Made by a program: the position numbers and the translations under genes. This document shows positions 53,142-63,140 of a stretch of 64,000 nucleotides of DNA, piece by piece. Every line of letters starts with the position of its first letter. Position 1 is the stretch's first letter. This DNA is from Aphanomyces cochlioides (lineage: Eukaryota > Oomycota > Saprolegniomycetes > Saprolegniales > Verrucalvaceae): positions 1,178,001 to 1,242,000 of the forward strand of contig JAHQRK010000016.1 of the NCBI GenBank assembly GCA_019828595.1. The letters are read 5' to 3'. The notes beneath the pieces were generated by a model that had not been told where the DNA came from, ran no database searches, and saw only the letters and a program-made list of their open reading frames with translations.

Positions 53142-53736
53142 ATGGAGAAATTGCTCCTGTCATGCGAGACGCCGGCACAAGTTGATGAGATTCTCGAGCG
53201 ATCGTTTTCCATAATGCTGCATGGAAGCAATATAAAAGACCCCCACTTGGACATTGCTCAAAAGGAACTCCAGTGTATTGTGACAGCAGCGATGTCTCCA
53301 GATGACTCTCCATATCTATCGGATAATCTGGCTTCGATGGTCCAGAACGCCAAGTTGCAAGGACTGCTCGGCGAACTTCTCCACTCAGCTCGACGTCAAC
53401 TATGGCGAGATATTGCGACTCGTTCGGAGTCCTTTCCGTCTCCTCCACGATTGCTCGATGTTGTATGGCGAGTCGACATGCCAGTGGCTGCTGACACGAC
53501 CCAAAAGCGGGATCCAACAGCCCATGTAGACTTGACGATCCAAAATATGCCGAATCGTGTGGATGTGTTTCCTCCATTGCGACACATTGTTTTCAAACTC
53601 GACCGCGGTAATCCTTCCACGTCACATATGGCTCAAATGCCATCTAGATGCTCTAGATTCTGTCGTTCATGAACTCCACAACATCCGCGACCAAATCCAA
53701 CGCCTCCACAACACAACAGAATCTGCACATGCTTGA
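53142..53736 (+). CDS. COMM-domain-containing protein
   Basis: Exons 53142-53607 and 53648-53736 (40-nt intron) give 184 aa, the usual COMMD length. A helical N-terminal domain (ETPAQVDEILERSF...) is followed by the COMM domain with LDVVWRVDMPVAAD, AHVDLTIQN and a final helix after splicing (DALDSVVHELHNIRDQIQRL). COMMD proteins form the hetero-decameric Commander core that works with retriever in endosomal recycling (family knowledge). The paralogue number cannot be assigned. The stop is 10 bp from the convergent TXNDC9 gene. Confidence 0.8.
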
Positions 53737-53745
53737 TCATTCCAT

Positions 53746-54831
53746 TTATTTTAGTTGTCGGAATCGTAGTTTGTATGAACACTCGATTGAATGCTTGAAG
53801 TCTTCTACTCCATCTTTAAGCTAATGAGTTAAAGAGAGAGCTTAATACCTGGCGTGATGGTGAAGGATCTTCGTCGTCGTCGGCCGAGTCGATAGCTCCT
53901 ATTTTGGCGAGTCGACGGGCAAGCTACAGACAGCATTAATTTCTCAAGCAGTCAGTCTTAGTTTACATTGACAGTGGGGAATTCGTCTTCGGCGCCAGCA
54001 CGAACTCCGTCCGTAAGTCCCTCGAAGCCGATGATGCGATTGGAGTTTGCCACACCTTCTTCGAAAAGGATGATTGTGGGGAGAACGCGCACAATGAGCT
54101 TAGAGACGAAAAATGGCGCCTTCTCCGCATCGATCTTGAGCACTTTGCATTCGATGTGTCGTTTAGCAATTTTCGCCAAGTGCTACAAATTGCTTGAGCC
54201 TCAGATGACAACCTAAAACTCGATTACCATATCGATAATCTTACATCGCTCGAAGTCGCGGTGGTAGAAATGAACAATCACACGGGGACTGGATGTGACT
54301 TCCTTGAGGAATTCATCTTGGACAATTTCACTACAAGTCTCATTGAACATCCGAGCACTTCAGTGAGATCTTACCGATATTCGCCATGTCCTTTCGCTAG
54401 ATTTTCTTGTTTGATTTTGTACTGGTCTTGTAGTTGCTTAAGTCGCAATTCGCGCAGCCTGGGCACTTACCACTTTAACATTCACATGGTTCAATATACC
54501 TCATAAAATCGGGATCTTGATCGAGCTCATCAAGGAATTCATCATCGTCGTCGTCTTCGCTCGCATCTTTCGGAGGTTGGAGCGCACTTGGCTCATAATG
54601 CTCTGGCCGGATGGTGTCCTTGATATGTTGGTTCACGATCGCATCGAGCTCCACCGCACGTTTCTTTTCTTGAGCGAGCTGAGCTTGTCTTTGCTGCTGT
54701 GCATCGTGCTCTTCTCGGATTTTGAGTTCTTCCATCGCATGGCCCATGCGTTCCGAAGCTTCGACATGATCTTCTGCGCCAAAGAGGCCCGATCCCCCCG
54801 CCATGCTAAATTTCCCCGCCATCTTCACCAA
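53746..54831 (-). CDS. TXNDC9 / phosducin-like protein 3
   Basis: Exons 54831-54500, 54458-54375, 54330-54228, 54182-53967, 53923-53849 and 53820-53746 sum to 294 aa. An acidic, helical N terminus (DDDDDEFLDELDQDPDF) leads to LRELRLKQLQDQY, then GHGEYR, EIVQDEFLKEVTSSP, VIVHFYHRDFERCKIIDM, HLAKIAKRHIECKVLKIDAE, KAPFFVSKLIVRVLPTIILF and IIGFEGLTD, the diagnostic thioredoxin-like PhLP3 core. It modulates folding of actin and tubulin by the CCT chaperonin (family knowledge). The final 28-nt intron (53821-53848) is optional, since reading through stops after a few codons. The Met at 54822 may be the real start. Confidence 0.92.
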
Positions 54832-55460
54832 AATGGAAGTTTCAAAAAGTGCGATATATTAGAAATTATGTAAAGATCAATGATTTAAAGGGTTTATACT
54901 TGATTTGAGTATTTACAAATGAGAAAATCCTATTTTTCTGAAATTTATTTTCTATTTATGAGAAATATCCGGACATCCGGATATTTTCCACAGTTTTGTC
55001 CATCAAAATTTGGCGGCGACACAATGAGGTGAAGCACTTGAACACCGACGGCCGAAGCTGATTCTCTACGTAGCGCATCTTACGACGAGATCTGCGAGCA
55101 AGGCAAAGCAGAAGCAGAGCAGCGTCTCATTGATCACTTTGTCGGTTTTTGCTTCAATATTCGCTTCTGATTCGTGAGTAGAAAGATAATGGAGGTGAAG
55201 TGTGGACGATTCGATCTGGTTGCATGGGATGCAAAGCAGTAAAAGAATCTCTCAAGGTGTCAAGATGCTTTTTATTGTACTCAAGAATTCGAGATAGACA
55301 TGTAGCCAATGCAAGACTGCACTCTTTTGTAGCAAGGATTGCCAAACGCGAGCCTGGAAGACACATAAACACGAGTGTTTGATTATTGCGACCCTGTCCG
55401 AGAAAACTATCGACGATACCGCGGTCAAACACACGTACTTGCCAATCACCAGCTCGCCTA
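54832..55460. other. Divergent promoter region with near-palindrome
   Basis: AT-rich DNA upstream of TXNDC9. ATATCCGGACATCCGGATAT at 54966-54985 is a near-palindrome; ATCCGGAT-like sequence recurs near 58651-58690 and 60633. A minus-strand frame (55471-55154) overlaps the right part and is listed separately. Confidence 0.4.
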
Positions 55461-55471
55461 ATGTCGTCCAA
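55154..55471 (-). CDS. Hypothetical small protein, uncertain
   Basis: 105 aa open frame overlapping by about 11 bp the start of the plus-strand gene at 55461. It contains TLVFMCLPGSRLAILATKE and CLSRILEYNKKHLDTL, which look structured, but possible introns (GT at 55438) leave the gene model unclear. No family is recognised. Confidence 0.3.
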   Translation of the reverse strand: MDDIRRAGDWQVRVFDRGIVDSFLGQGRNNQTLVFMCLPGSRLAILATKECSLALATCLSRILEYNKKHLDTLRDSFTALHPMQPDRIVHTSPPLSFYSRIRSEY

Positions 55472-56139
55472 CAGGATTCAAACCGCACTAGAGACTCTCT
55501 CGTGGAGCCAAGAAGACAAGACGACGCCGGATGCTGCGTTGATTAAGGTCGCCGCCAGCATTGGCCTGTCTGGCTCGACATTTCCTGGCTGGTTTTGCAC
55601 CATCAATTTTGTCGAAGTAAACCACCTCGATTGCAATTCAATGCTTTATTGTGTCGCTGTAGCGTCCTGCGCGTCAATCTATCCATGTCAAGGCAATCGT
55701 CCAGTTGTACGCTCTCCTTCGGGATGAGCAATGCTGGTTGGTGGCTACTGAGATTCTTTACTGACAAGACACCCAGGGTTCGAGACACGGACAGTTTTCC
55801 TCGTTCGTCGTACACATTTGCTTCGGTATGGTTTGTTCAGCTGAGATCGTCCGCTCATCATGCTAAGTAGACGATTCCAAAGACGTCTGCTGTGCGGAAA
55901 GAAGCCATCGATGCATTTCTGAAGCTCCAGGGGCCTCTCGTTGTTTTCTCAGCCTGGTTGCAAGACCCTCAGCCACCAGCTATCCAAACAATTCCGTTTG
56001 AGAAGCGTTTGATTCATGGCCTCTTGGATTCTCTGCTCCAGATCGAGTAAGTCCATCTTTTTTGCTCACGTGGTCATACTACCATTGCAGGGAAATTCGT
56101 CAAGCAATCGATGATTTCATGGACTCCAAGCAGGGATAA
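55461..56139 (+). CDS. Unrecognised 167-aa protein, five exons
   Basis: Exons 55461-55616, 55663-55736, 55777-55825, 55871-56046 and 56091-56139 close in frame with introns of 40-46 nt. Mainly helical: WSQEDKTTPDAALIKVAAS, HVKAIVQLYALLRDEQCW, VRKEAIDAFLKLQGPL, FEKRLIHGLLDSLLQIE and EIRQAIDDFMDSKQ. No signal peptide, membrane span or catalytic motif. I cannot name the family; the consistent splicing and hydrophobic periodicity argue that it is real. Confidence 0.55.
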
Positions 56140-56213
56140 AGTATACACGATGCGTTTGGCATTCCCATCATTATCCCAATGAAGGGGATAATATTTCTAA
56201 ATACGATTCGATT

Positions 56214-56640
56214 CTAATGTTGTTGGATGGATGGCGTGGGCACGCGTCGTTGGGTGGGCTTCTTCAGGGTGCTATCGACGAGGGGCTCAAACTCTTCGGT
56301 GTCTTCTAAATCTTCATAAGACAATTTCGTGCCGAATAGTTCAAAAGGCGCTGCGTCTTTCAGTCCTGCCACATGCCCTCTCGCTTGCTCTCGTCGCCAC
56401 ATGATCAATGAGCCGAAAAACACCCCCGCATAGAGTCCAGCTAGAGATCCACTAATATCAGTCTGGTGTCCTGTGAAATAGATTATCATGACGCACCTGA
56501 TACAAAGCACGAATTCGATGACGACTTTGGAGTATGCGCTCGCGGCAAGAACTCTGGCTGGAGTCGAAGGATTGCGCCGAGACAGAGCTAGGTCTCAATG
56601 AGACGACCTGTTGTTTCAGCGCACGACGTACCAAGAACAT
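56214..56640 (-). CDS. Small mitochondrial-type single-pass membrane protein
   Basis: Exons 56640-56497 and 56462-56214 (34-nt intron) give 130 aa. The N terminus (MFLVRRALKQQVVSLRPSSV) is basic, hydroxylated and free of acids, like a mitochondrial presequence. One transmembrane helix (GSLAGLYAGVFFGSLIMW) is followed by RREQARG and an acidic C-terminal tail (YEDLEDTEEFEPL). Family not recognised; it may be an inner-membrane subunit or assembly factor (inference). Confidence 0.5.
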
Positions 56641-57055
56641 ACATCCTGCGAACGAAAAGATGGTGCAACACAGGTAACCTAGGCATATATCGGTGACAAA
56701 AGCCCTAGTAGCATATCCACGGACTCATAAAGCTGCTTCTCGCGTCTGTCTGCGTCGTCCGTGGCTTGAGGGGAGGCTGGTTGTGGAACGAATTACAGCT
56801 GTACCTTCGAATCCTGAATAAATCGAAGAAATAAATAGTCTTTTCAGAATGTATGTTTTATCTTAGCGAAAAAGTCACTTTGTTTGAATGTCGTTTTTAA
56901 CTTGTTTAAAGAATAGTCAATGAACAACCGAGCGACATTCGGGATTGAATTTCAACCAATCAAATACCTTGGAAGTTCTCGCCATATCAGTCAGATACCA
57001 TCAAGAAGACGCATTTGCAAGATGAAATTGACAAGCTGAACATGGTAATTTATAC
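56641..57055. other. Intergenic, nothing seen
   Basis: AT-rich spacer between two minus-strand genes; no feature is supported. Confidence 0.5.
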
Positions 57056-58539
57056 TTATTCTTCAATCTGAAACATGCCGCAGTCGGAAATCACGACGGG
57101 GACAGTGGGTTTGTCGCCCTTGTCGGTTTCCAACGCCTCAATCTTCTTGACTACCTCCATACCATCCATGACGCGGCCAAAGACGACATGTTTGCCATCC
57201 AAATGGGGGGTGGGCACTGTCGTGATGAAAAATTGAGATCCGTTCGTGCCAGGTCCAGCATTCGCCATGGACAACAAACCAGCTTGTGTATGCTGAATCT
57301 TGAAGTTTTCATCTTCAAACTTTTCGCCATAGATACTTTCGCCGCCCGTGCCATTGCCAGCCGTGAAGTCACCACCTTGCAACATGAAGTCCTTGATGAC
57401 ACGGTGGAAGGTCGAGCCCTTGAAATGCAAAGGCTTGCCAGACTTGCCAATGCCAGCTTCACCCGTGACCAATTGACGGAAGTTTTCAGCAGTCTTGGGC
57501 ACGATATTGGCGTACAATTGCAAGTGGATTCGGCCAGCTGGCTCACCATTGATTGTAATATCAAGCCACACAAATGGATTGCTTTCGTCGTCGGCATCGT
57601 CGACAGACACATTGCGGATCACAACTTCCTTTTCCGCATACATCGACACCTTATCGAAAAGTCCACCAAACACGCTCTTTTGCACCTTCTTGGCTTCGGC
57701 CAGCTTTTCCTTGAGGACGCCCAATTCACGACGGACATCGCGATTTTGTGGTTCAAGCTTGAGGGCAGCGATCAAATCTTCCTTGGCACGATCCAAGTCA
57801 TTCCCATGCATTAAGGCAACACCACGGCGGTAAAGAGCCTTGACATTGCTCTTGTCGTTCTTCAAAGCCTTTGTGGCAGAGCTGGAGGCTCCAGCGTAAT
57901 CTCCAGCCTTGAGGCATGCCATGGCACTGTTCAGATACAAAACTGTTTGGACATCTTTCATGGAGCTCTTTTCGTCATCCGTCGACTCATGGTCGCTTTC
58001 GGTGTAGCGTGCACCTTCGAGGTAGGCTTCATTGGCTTCAGCGTATTTTCCAGCCTTGAAGAGAGCAGTTCCCTGTTGCTTGGCCGCATCAGCTTCCTTG
58101 AGCTTTTCTTCAACGGACATTTCCCACATTTCTTTCTTCTTGGGGGCAAAACCGAGCAATTCGACATCAAACTTCAATGTCGCATTGGGTGGGATCTTGG
58201 GAGGGCTTCCGGACGCACCGTAAGCGTATTCAGAAGCACATGTGAGGATAGCACGTTCGCCAACTTTCATCGTAGCGAAACCCAAATCCCACGCCTTGAT
58301 GACGTTGCCCTTGCCCAAGACAAACGTAAACACTTGGTTGCGATCGCGCGAGCTGTCGAATTTCGTTCCGTCTAGCAGGGTGCCCGTGTAATGTGCTACA
58401 ATACCAGTCCTCAATCCACGCCAAGACAACGATCACTCGTACCTCGAATTTCATATCCCTTGGGCGGGAAATCGCCAGTTCCTTCTGTGAGGATTTCCTT
58501 TGTGACGCCACCGTCATTGCTCAAATCAATCACGGCCAT
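57056..58539 (-). CDS. Dual-family immunophilin FKBP-TPR-cyclophilin (FCBP)
   Basis: Exons 58539-58443 and 58395-57056 (47-nt intron) give 478 aa. The N-terminal FKBP domain spans about residues 1-110 ([61 protein letters not shown]). Three TPR-like helix pairs follow ([54 protein letters not shown]). The C-terminal cyclophilin (about 300-478) has [38 protein letters not shown] and [11 protein letters not shown]; the last has His where cyclophilin A has Trp121, which in other cyclophilins lowers cyclosporin binding. Both folds are peptidyl-prolyl isomerases; TPRs often bind Hsp90. The FKBP-TPR-CYP order matches the FCBP class described in Toxoplasma. It is cytosolic (no signal). Confidence 0.95.
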
Positions 58540-59197
58540 GTTGCTTCGATCTTGCAATTTTGAGAATGCGGCGGGGATGCATCCACCGAAAGTGATGGGA
58601 AATACAAATCCTAAGTTATTATCTTGATTTTTGTATGCTTTTTCGAGTACTTTCGATCATCCGGATACTAAACAACAGTTTATCCGGATGATATCTACAG
58701 GCTGATGACTCACAATCCAACGACGCCAGTTCAGACAATGCATTTGAAAGGGTCGCATCGATGGAATTTCCGACTTATTTTCCTTAGCGACAAAGTTACT
58801 CCCACAAATTAAATTGATTTAAGCTGGAGTCAGCAATCTTTTGTGCCACAATCGCTCTTAATTGTTTGCATTGTCGGTGCAAGTGGGATGTGTTTTATCC
58901 TGGAACTCTATCCTTGCCTCTGGTCTCCGAACAATCCGTTCATCCCATCTCCTTGCTTGCGCAGTCGTCAGCCACCGTGGGCAAGGAGATAAGATGAGAG
59001 ACTTCCTTGACAAAGTTGCACCAGCTCTAGATGCAGGAAAAATGCTTAACCATGATTCACTGGCGTGATAGTTTCTGCAATAGATAAAGAGTAATTGACG
59101 GGAAGACGCGCATGATTCCTCGAAATGTCAACTTGACATGAAGAGAGAAGACACTGAAACGAGCGCTTGACTTTGTTGATGTGTCAATGCGCCAAAT
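58540..59197. other. Intergenic, no supported gene
   Basis: It contains ATCCGGAT-type inverted sequence near 58651-58690. The short frame at 58862-59068 is not convincing. Confidence 0.4.
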
Positions 59198-59863
59198 CTA
59201 GCGGAGCAAGTTGAATTTCTCCATCGTTGCTGTCAAGCTCAAATTGCATTCTTCTTTGATCCTCTCGATTTGAGTTCTGTACATTTCGCGTTCTACATTG
59301 TACTGATGCTGCAACCTCTTCCGCGTGACCTCTGACTTCACATGCTCGATAGCATAGCTTCGTCCCTGCTCACGCTCTAATTCTTCTTGGATGACAGTCT
59401 CTAGCTGATGCTTGTACTCGGACTTCATCTTCTCCAACAGTTGAATTTGAATTCGCCTCTTCTCGTCAGGCGATAAGGATGAATCTTCCAACTGCCTTCG
59501 AAGGTGGCGAACAGATTCTTGCCGCCTTTTCTCCCATTTCTACCCCAGGCACTTTGGCTAAGGTTGCTGCCTCAAGAGAAACCTACCAAACGTCGTTTCT
59601 CGGCTTGTTTTTCCCATTCTACGGACGTTCCCAACTTGCGAGTAGACTGTGTCACCCCTTGTTTCCCCACAGAGTAAGGTGTAAACATTCCAACCTTCTC
59701 ATACGTAGAAATCAAGGGAAGACACTGAGGTTGCGCTTCGTGATCCACTGCAGCTTTCGGTAACGGAACCTCAATCCACTCGCCTGGGAAATTCAGTCGA
59801 TTCAACTACGAATACAAGGAAGTACATACCTGTTTCTGCATCCCGCACCACCGTGAATTCCAT
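59198..59863 (-). CDS. Coiled-coil protein, unknown function
   Basis: Exons 59863-59830, 59783-59587 and 59539-59198 (introns 46 and 47 nt) sum to 190 aa. It begins MEFTVVRDAETGEWIEVPL, then a polar segment (GMFTPYSVGKQGVTQ) and a long charged coiled coil (KRRQESVRHLRRQLED, IQIQLLEKMKSEYKHQL, YNVEREMYRTQIERIKEE). The layout resembles flagellar or centrosomal scaffold proteins, but no specific family can be assigned. Confidence 0.6.
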
Positions 59864-59968
59864 CGTCCTTTTCAACCAAATCCAGCAGATCTATCTATTT
59901 TTAGTTGGAAAAGTTGAGTGCGACAGCTCTCGCTGGATTCCAACATCATACTTGACGAGAAAGATGGA
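59864..59968. other. Short spacer
   Basis: Nothing seen. Confidence 0.5.
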
Positions 59969-60367
59969 CTAAATGGTCATCTCGTGCACTTCTTTACCAA
60001 GTCCTCTCAATGAAATTCTCTCATTGGCTTCATCAATGTCAGCATCTTCGAATTTGCTCAACAAAGGTGGCGTTGCATGCATCAAATTCAGCTTCTGTTG
60101 CAATAATTCTTCGTCGATACCATGACCGTCTTCGACCGTGACATCATGTCTTCCTTCATGTGATTCGTTCTTTCAGCGCTGTGTCTTCACAACATCAGGG
60201 GCATTTTCACCACTGTCTTGATCTTCAATCTTGCGTTCATTATTATCAGCCAGAGTAATACATTCGCGTCGATGGTTGCCAGCGTACTTGTTCCCGGGCT
60301 GTTTAACGACAATCTTGCTCTTGCTTAAGCGATTGAATTGTATAACAATTATTGAATTGTATAACAA
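59969..60367 (-). pseudogene. Broken gene with in-frame TGA beside a palindrome
   Basis: The minus frame reads SKSKIVVKQPGNKYAGNH, RKIEDQDSGENAPDVVKTQR, a TGA, then without frame change KNESHEGRHDVTVEDG, HGIDEELLQQKLNLMHATPP, SKFEDADIDEANERIS and a TAG at 59969-59971. The N-terminal side is cut by the 60305-60400 palindrome, whose other arm repeats the LSKSKIV codons on the plus strand. A 21-nt GT...AG segment could remove the TGA, but it is in frame and shorter than any sure intron here. Family unknown. Confidence 0.5.
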
Positions 60368-60400
60368 TTCAATCGCTTAAGCAAGAGCAAGATTGTCGTT
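60305..60400. repeat. Perfect inverted repeat with 37-nt arms
   Basis: Arms 60305-60341 and 60364-60400 are exact reverse complements (outermost AACGACAATCTTGCTCTTGC) around a 22-nt AT-rich centre that is itself partly palindromic. It could form a hairpin or cruciform. Because one arm encodes part of the broken gene at 59969-60367, it looks like an inverted duplication breakpoint rather than a terminator. Confidence 0.85.
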
Positions 60401-60737
60401 TGCCAACTTGTGGAAATTCCATGGGCGTCTCTGCTTCGGCTATTCTTGCTCACCATCGACAACTATCATCGTGCAGCCTTTGCCTGTGTAGTTTGGCAGG
60501 CTTGCAGCACTGATGCGCGAGCATTTCTGTATTGTTTCTGCCCGGGCTTGAGGTCGATTTGGCGGCAAAACTTGCACCCAATCTTGCTCCTGTCCACCAT
60601 GCACCCAATCTTGTCAGCAAACAGTGCATTTATCCGGATTCCGGATAAATAAAACTTGTTTTTCTGGATTATAACAAAACTATCGCAAGTTCAATTTTCG
60701 ACAGTCGAAACGTATCGTCGGCATCGAGGATCGACAG
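60401..60737. other. Spacer upstream of myotubularin gene
   Basis: An open frame at 60410-60652 on plus has a Cys/Leu-rich translation with no known domain. ATCCGGATTCCGGAT occurs near 60633. Confidence 0.35.
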
Positions 60738-63104
60738 TTGCAATCCAGCATGCAACGACACAATATCTTGACCAAGATGGCAGCGTGGAGCATCCAACCC
60801 CCTGCCAATCCCAAGACCGTAATGGTGGATAACCCGAGCGTCCCAATGACCAAGATTGACGGCGAGCGGGATGTTATGGCCGAGATCAAATGCCACTTCG
60901 AGTTTGCATTCTCAGGCAATTCGATTGCATCAGCAGCACAACCAGGTGCAAACAGTGAGGTCGCCAAAAAATCACGCTTTCATAATCCACTCAAGTACCT
61001 CAAGCAAGCAGCGACACCAGAGACTGAGGCCAAAGAAGCTGTGCCAGCTGAACAGCAACAGGTGGCAGCAGCACGCAACAAGTCCAATTACAAATTGCCG
61101 GGGAAGTTCATGATGACTTCGTACCGCATGCAGTTTTACTACCACCCGTCCATGTCTGACGCTGAAGCCGATGCTGATGCGTTCCAGAGCCTCTTACGTC
61201 GATTTCGGTCGTTGCGACGTGTCCATGAATATTGCTCCGTCGCCCTCGGTTCGATTTTGCGCGTTGAAATGTCAGACAAGCACCATAGTTTGGAAGTTGA
61301 AACAAAAGACCACCGAAAATTCCGCTTGTCTTTTCAAGAAAAACCTGACATTTTGACCAAAATTCACGAGCTCTTGGTATCATATGCATTTCCGCCCTCT
61401 TTTGAGTACATCTTTGCTTTCTCACATCGCTTGCCCAAAGCTTTGACAATTGATGCAGCCTCCAATGAAGATTTCTTGCCTTACTCTAAAGATTGGAATG
61501 TCTACATGCCACAAGAAGAATGGCGGCGCCAGGTCCTCACAGTTTGCCGATAGTGATACCATTTACACTTGCGTAGGGCATTCTGAAAGCACCTCAATGG
61601 CGTATATCTAATGTCAACCAAGGATATGCGCTTATACCTTCATATCCTACACAGCTGATTGTGCCAGCGTCTGTTCCTGACGAGGTATAATAAATGGCAA
61701 CAGCACTCAAGTATTCATTTTGTGTAGGTTCTATCTGAAGCAGCGAATTTTAGAAGTATTTCTCGTATTCCATGCGTCTCGTGGGTTCATCCAGGCCATG
61801 GAGCTTCGCTTTCACGCTCGAGTCAACCCAAAGTACATCTTATTGAAAGGCGAAAATGGACAATTTGTAGATTGGTATGTCGAATGCCTTCTCGATAGCT
61901 GATGAAGACCTCGTAATCACGATTGCAAATGCCAATGTATACAATCAACACATGCACATTATTGACTGCAGACCAATGTCCAGTGCAATGGTAAGGTCAT
62001 CACGAAAAAATGTGTAATAGTTTGCAGGCAAATCGAGCCAAAGGTTATGGAGTTGAGAGCTCCCTTCGGTACAAGCAGTGCACGATTGATTTTATGAATA
62101 TTCCAAATATTCACACAATGCGTGACAGGTAAATAATTCCGAGCAAGCTGTGCATGAATCGCGATACGAATAGCGCCAAGCGATTGAAGCAGTTATCGTT
62201 GTCACTCACATGTGATAATTTGAATTGGTACGGCGACGTGGAGGAAACTAAGTGGCTCTATTATATCCGCGTCTGCCTCAAGGCCACTCTTCACGTGGTG
62301 GACCTCATCCATCTACAGAAATGTTCTGTCCTAATCCACTGCAGTCATGGATGGGATCGCACATCTCAGCTTTGTGCACTTGCACAATTATGCCTGGATC
62401 CATTTTACCGCACATTTACAGGTTTTCAGGTACTCATTGAAAAGGACTTCCTTGCATTTGGGCATCCGTTCCAAATGCGTTTGGCAAACGGTGAAAAGCC
62501 AACTGGCGATTACTCACCAATTTTTATGCAGGTAAGACATGAAGTCAATCTACTCATTTGAACTGTGCCGATGTAGTTCTTGGACTGTGTCTGGCAGCTC
62601 CAACAACAATACCCAACGTATTTCGAGTATTGTTTCGTTATGAATATTGATGTAGATCGTAATATTCATTTTAGATTCAATCAGGGGCTTCTCTGCCTCC
62701 TCCTCGACGAGCTCTACTCATGCCGATTTGGGACGTTTTTATTGAGTTCTCAACAAGACCGCGAAAGCATGGAGCTGAACGACAAGACTGTGTCAATCTG
62801 GACCTATCTCAATGGATTCCGAGATATTCTCACGAATCGCTCGTTCGTCGCCGACCAATTACTCTTGCCTACGCAATCCAGTCTTCTCCGCGGAGTATCT
62901 GTAAGCTTTCTCAGTTGTGCTAGTAATGAAACGACTGACTAGGTTTGGCCGCACGCTTTCCTTCGGTGGAGTGCACAGGCATCATCCGTTGACTCGCCAG
63001 TGACGAATAGTCAAATCTTCGTGGACAATGAAATGCGTCAACCTAGTTGGCGCTTATCGCATAGTGTCTTATCTGTGCTTGCCGAATTGAGTCCACAGAA
63101 ATGA
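60738..63104 (+). CDS. Myotubularin-family phosphoinositide 3-phosphatase
   Basis: Exons 60738-61541, 61577-61684, 61728-61832, 61871-61990, 62028-62128, 62174-62531, 62577-62900 and 62943-63104 sum to 693 aa; introns are 35-45 nt. An N-terminal PH-GRAM region (LPGKFMMTSYRMQFYYH, LGSILRVEMSD, LEVETKDHRKFRLSF) precedes the phosphatase: WRISNVNQGYALIPSYP, FRSISRIPCVSWVHPG, LSRSSQPKIGMS, IIDCRPMSSAMANRAKG, KWLYYIRVCLKATLHVVDL, the P-loop VLIHCSHGWDRTSQL, and FGHPFQMR, FNQGLLCLLLDELYSCRFGTF. Myotubularins remove the 3-phosphate from PtdIns3P and PtdIns(3,5)P2 on endosomes. The P-loop keeps Cys, Asp and Arg of CxxGWDR but has His where the family has the first Asp (CSDGWDRT). The start may be the Met at 60777. 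Confidence 0.92.
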
Positions 63105-63140
63105 ATGGGTCACAATACTTGTATAACATCATTAACTAAT

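Noticed and set aside
52978..53577. 199-codon minus-strand frame overlapping the COMMD gene
   Set aside because: The plus strand gives the COMM domain and a frame-closing splice; the minus translation has no recognisable features.
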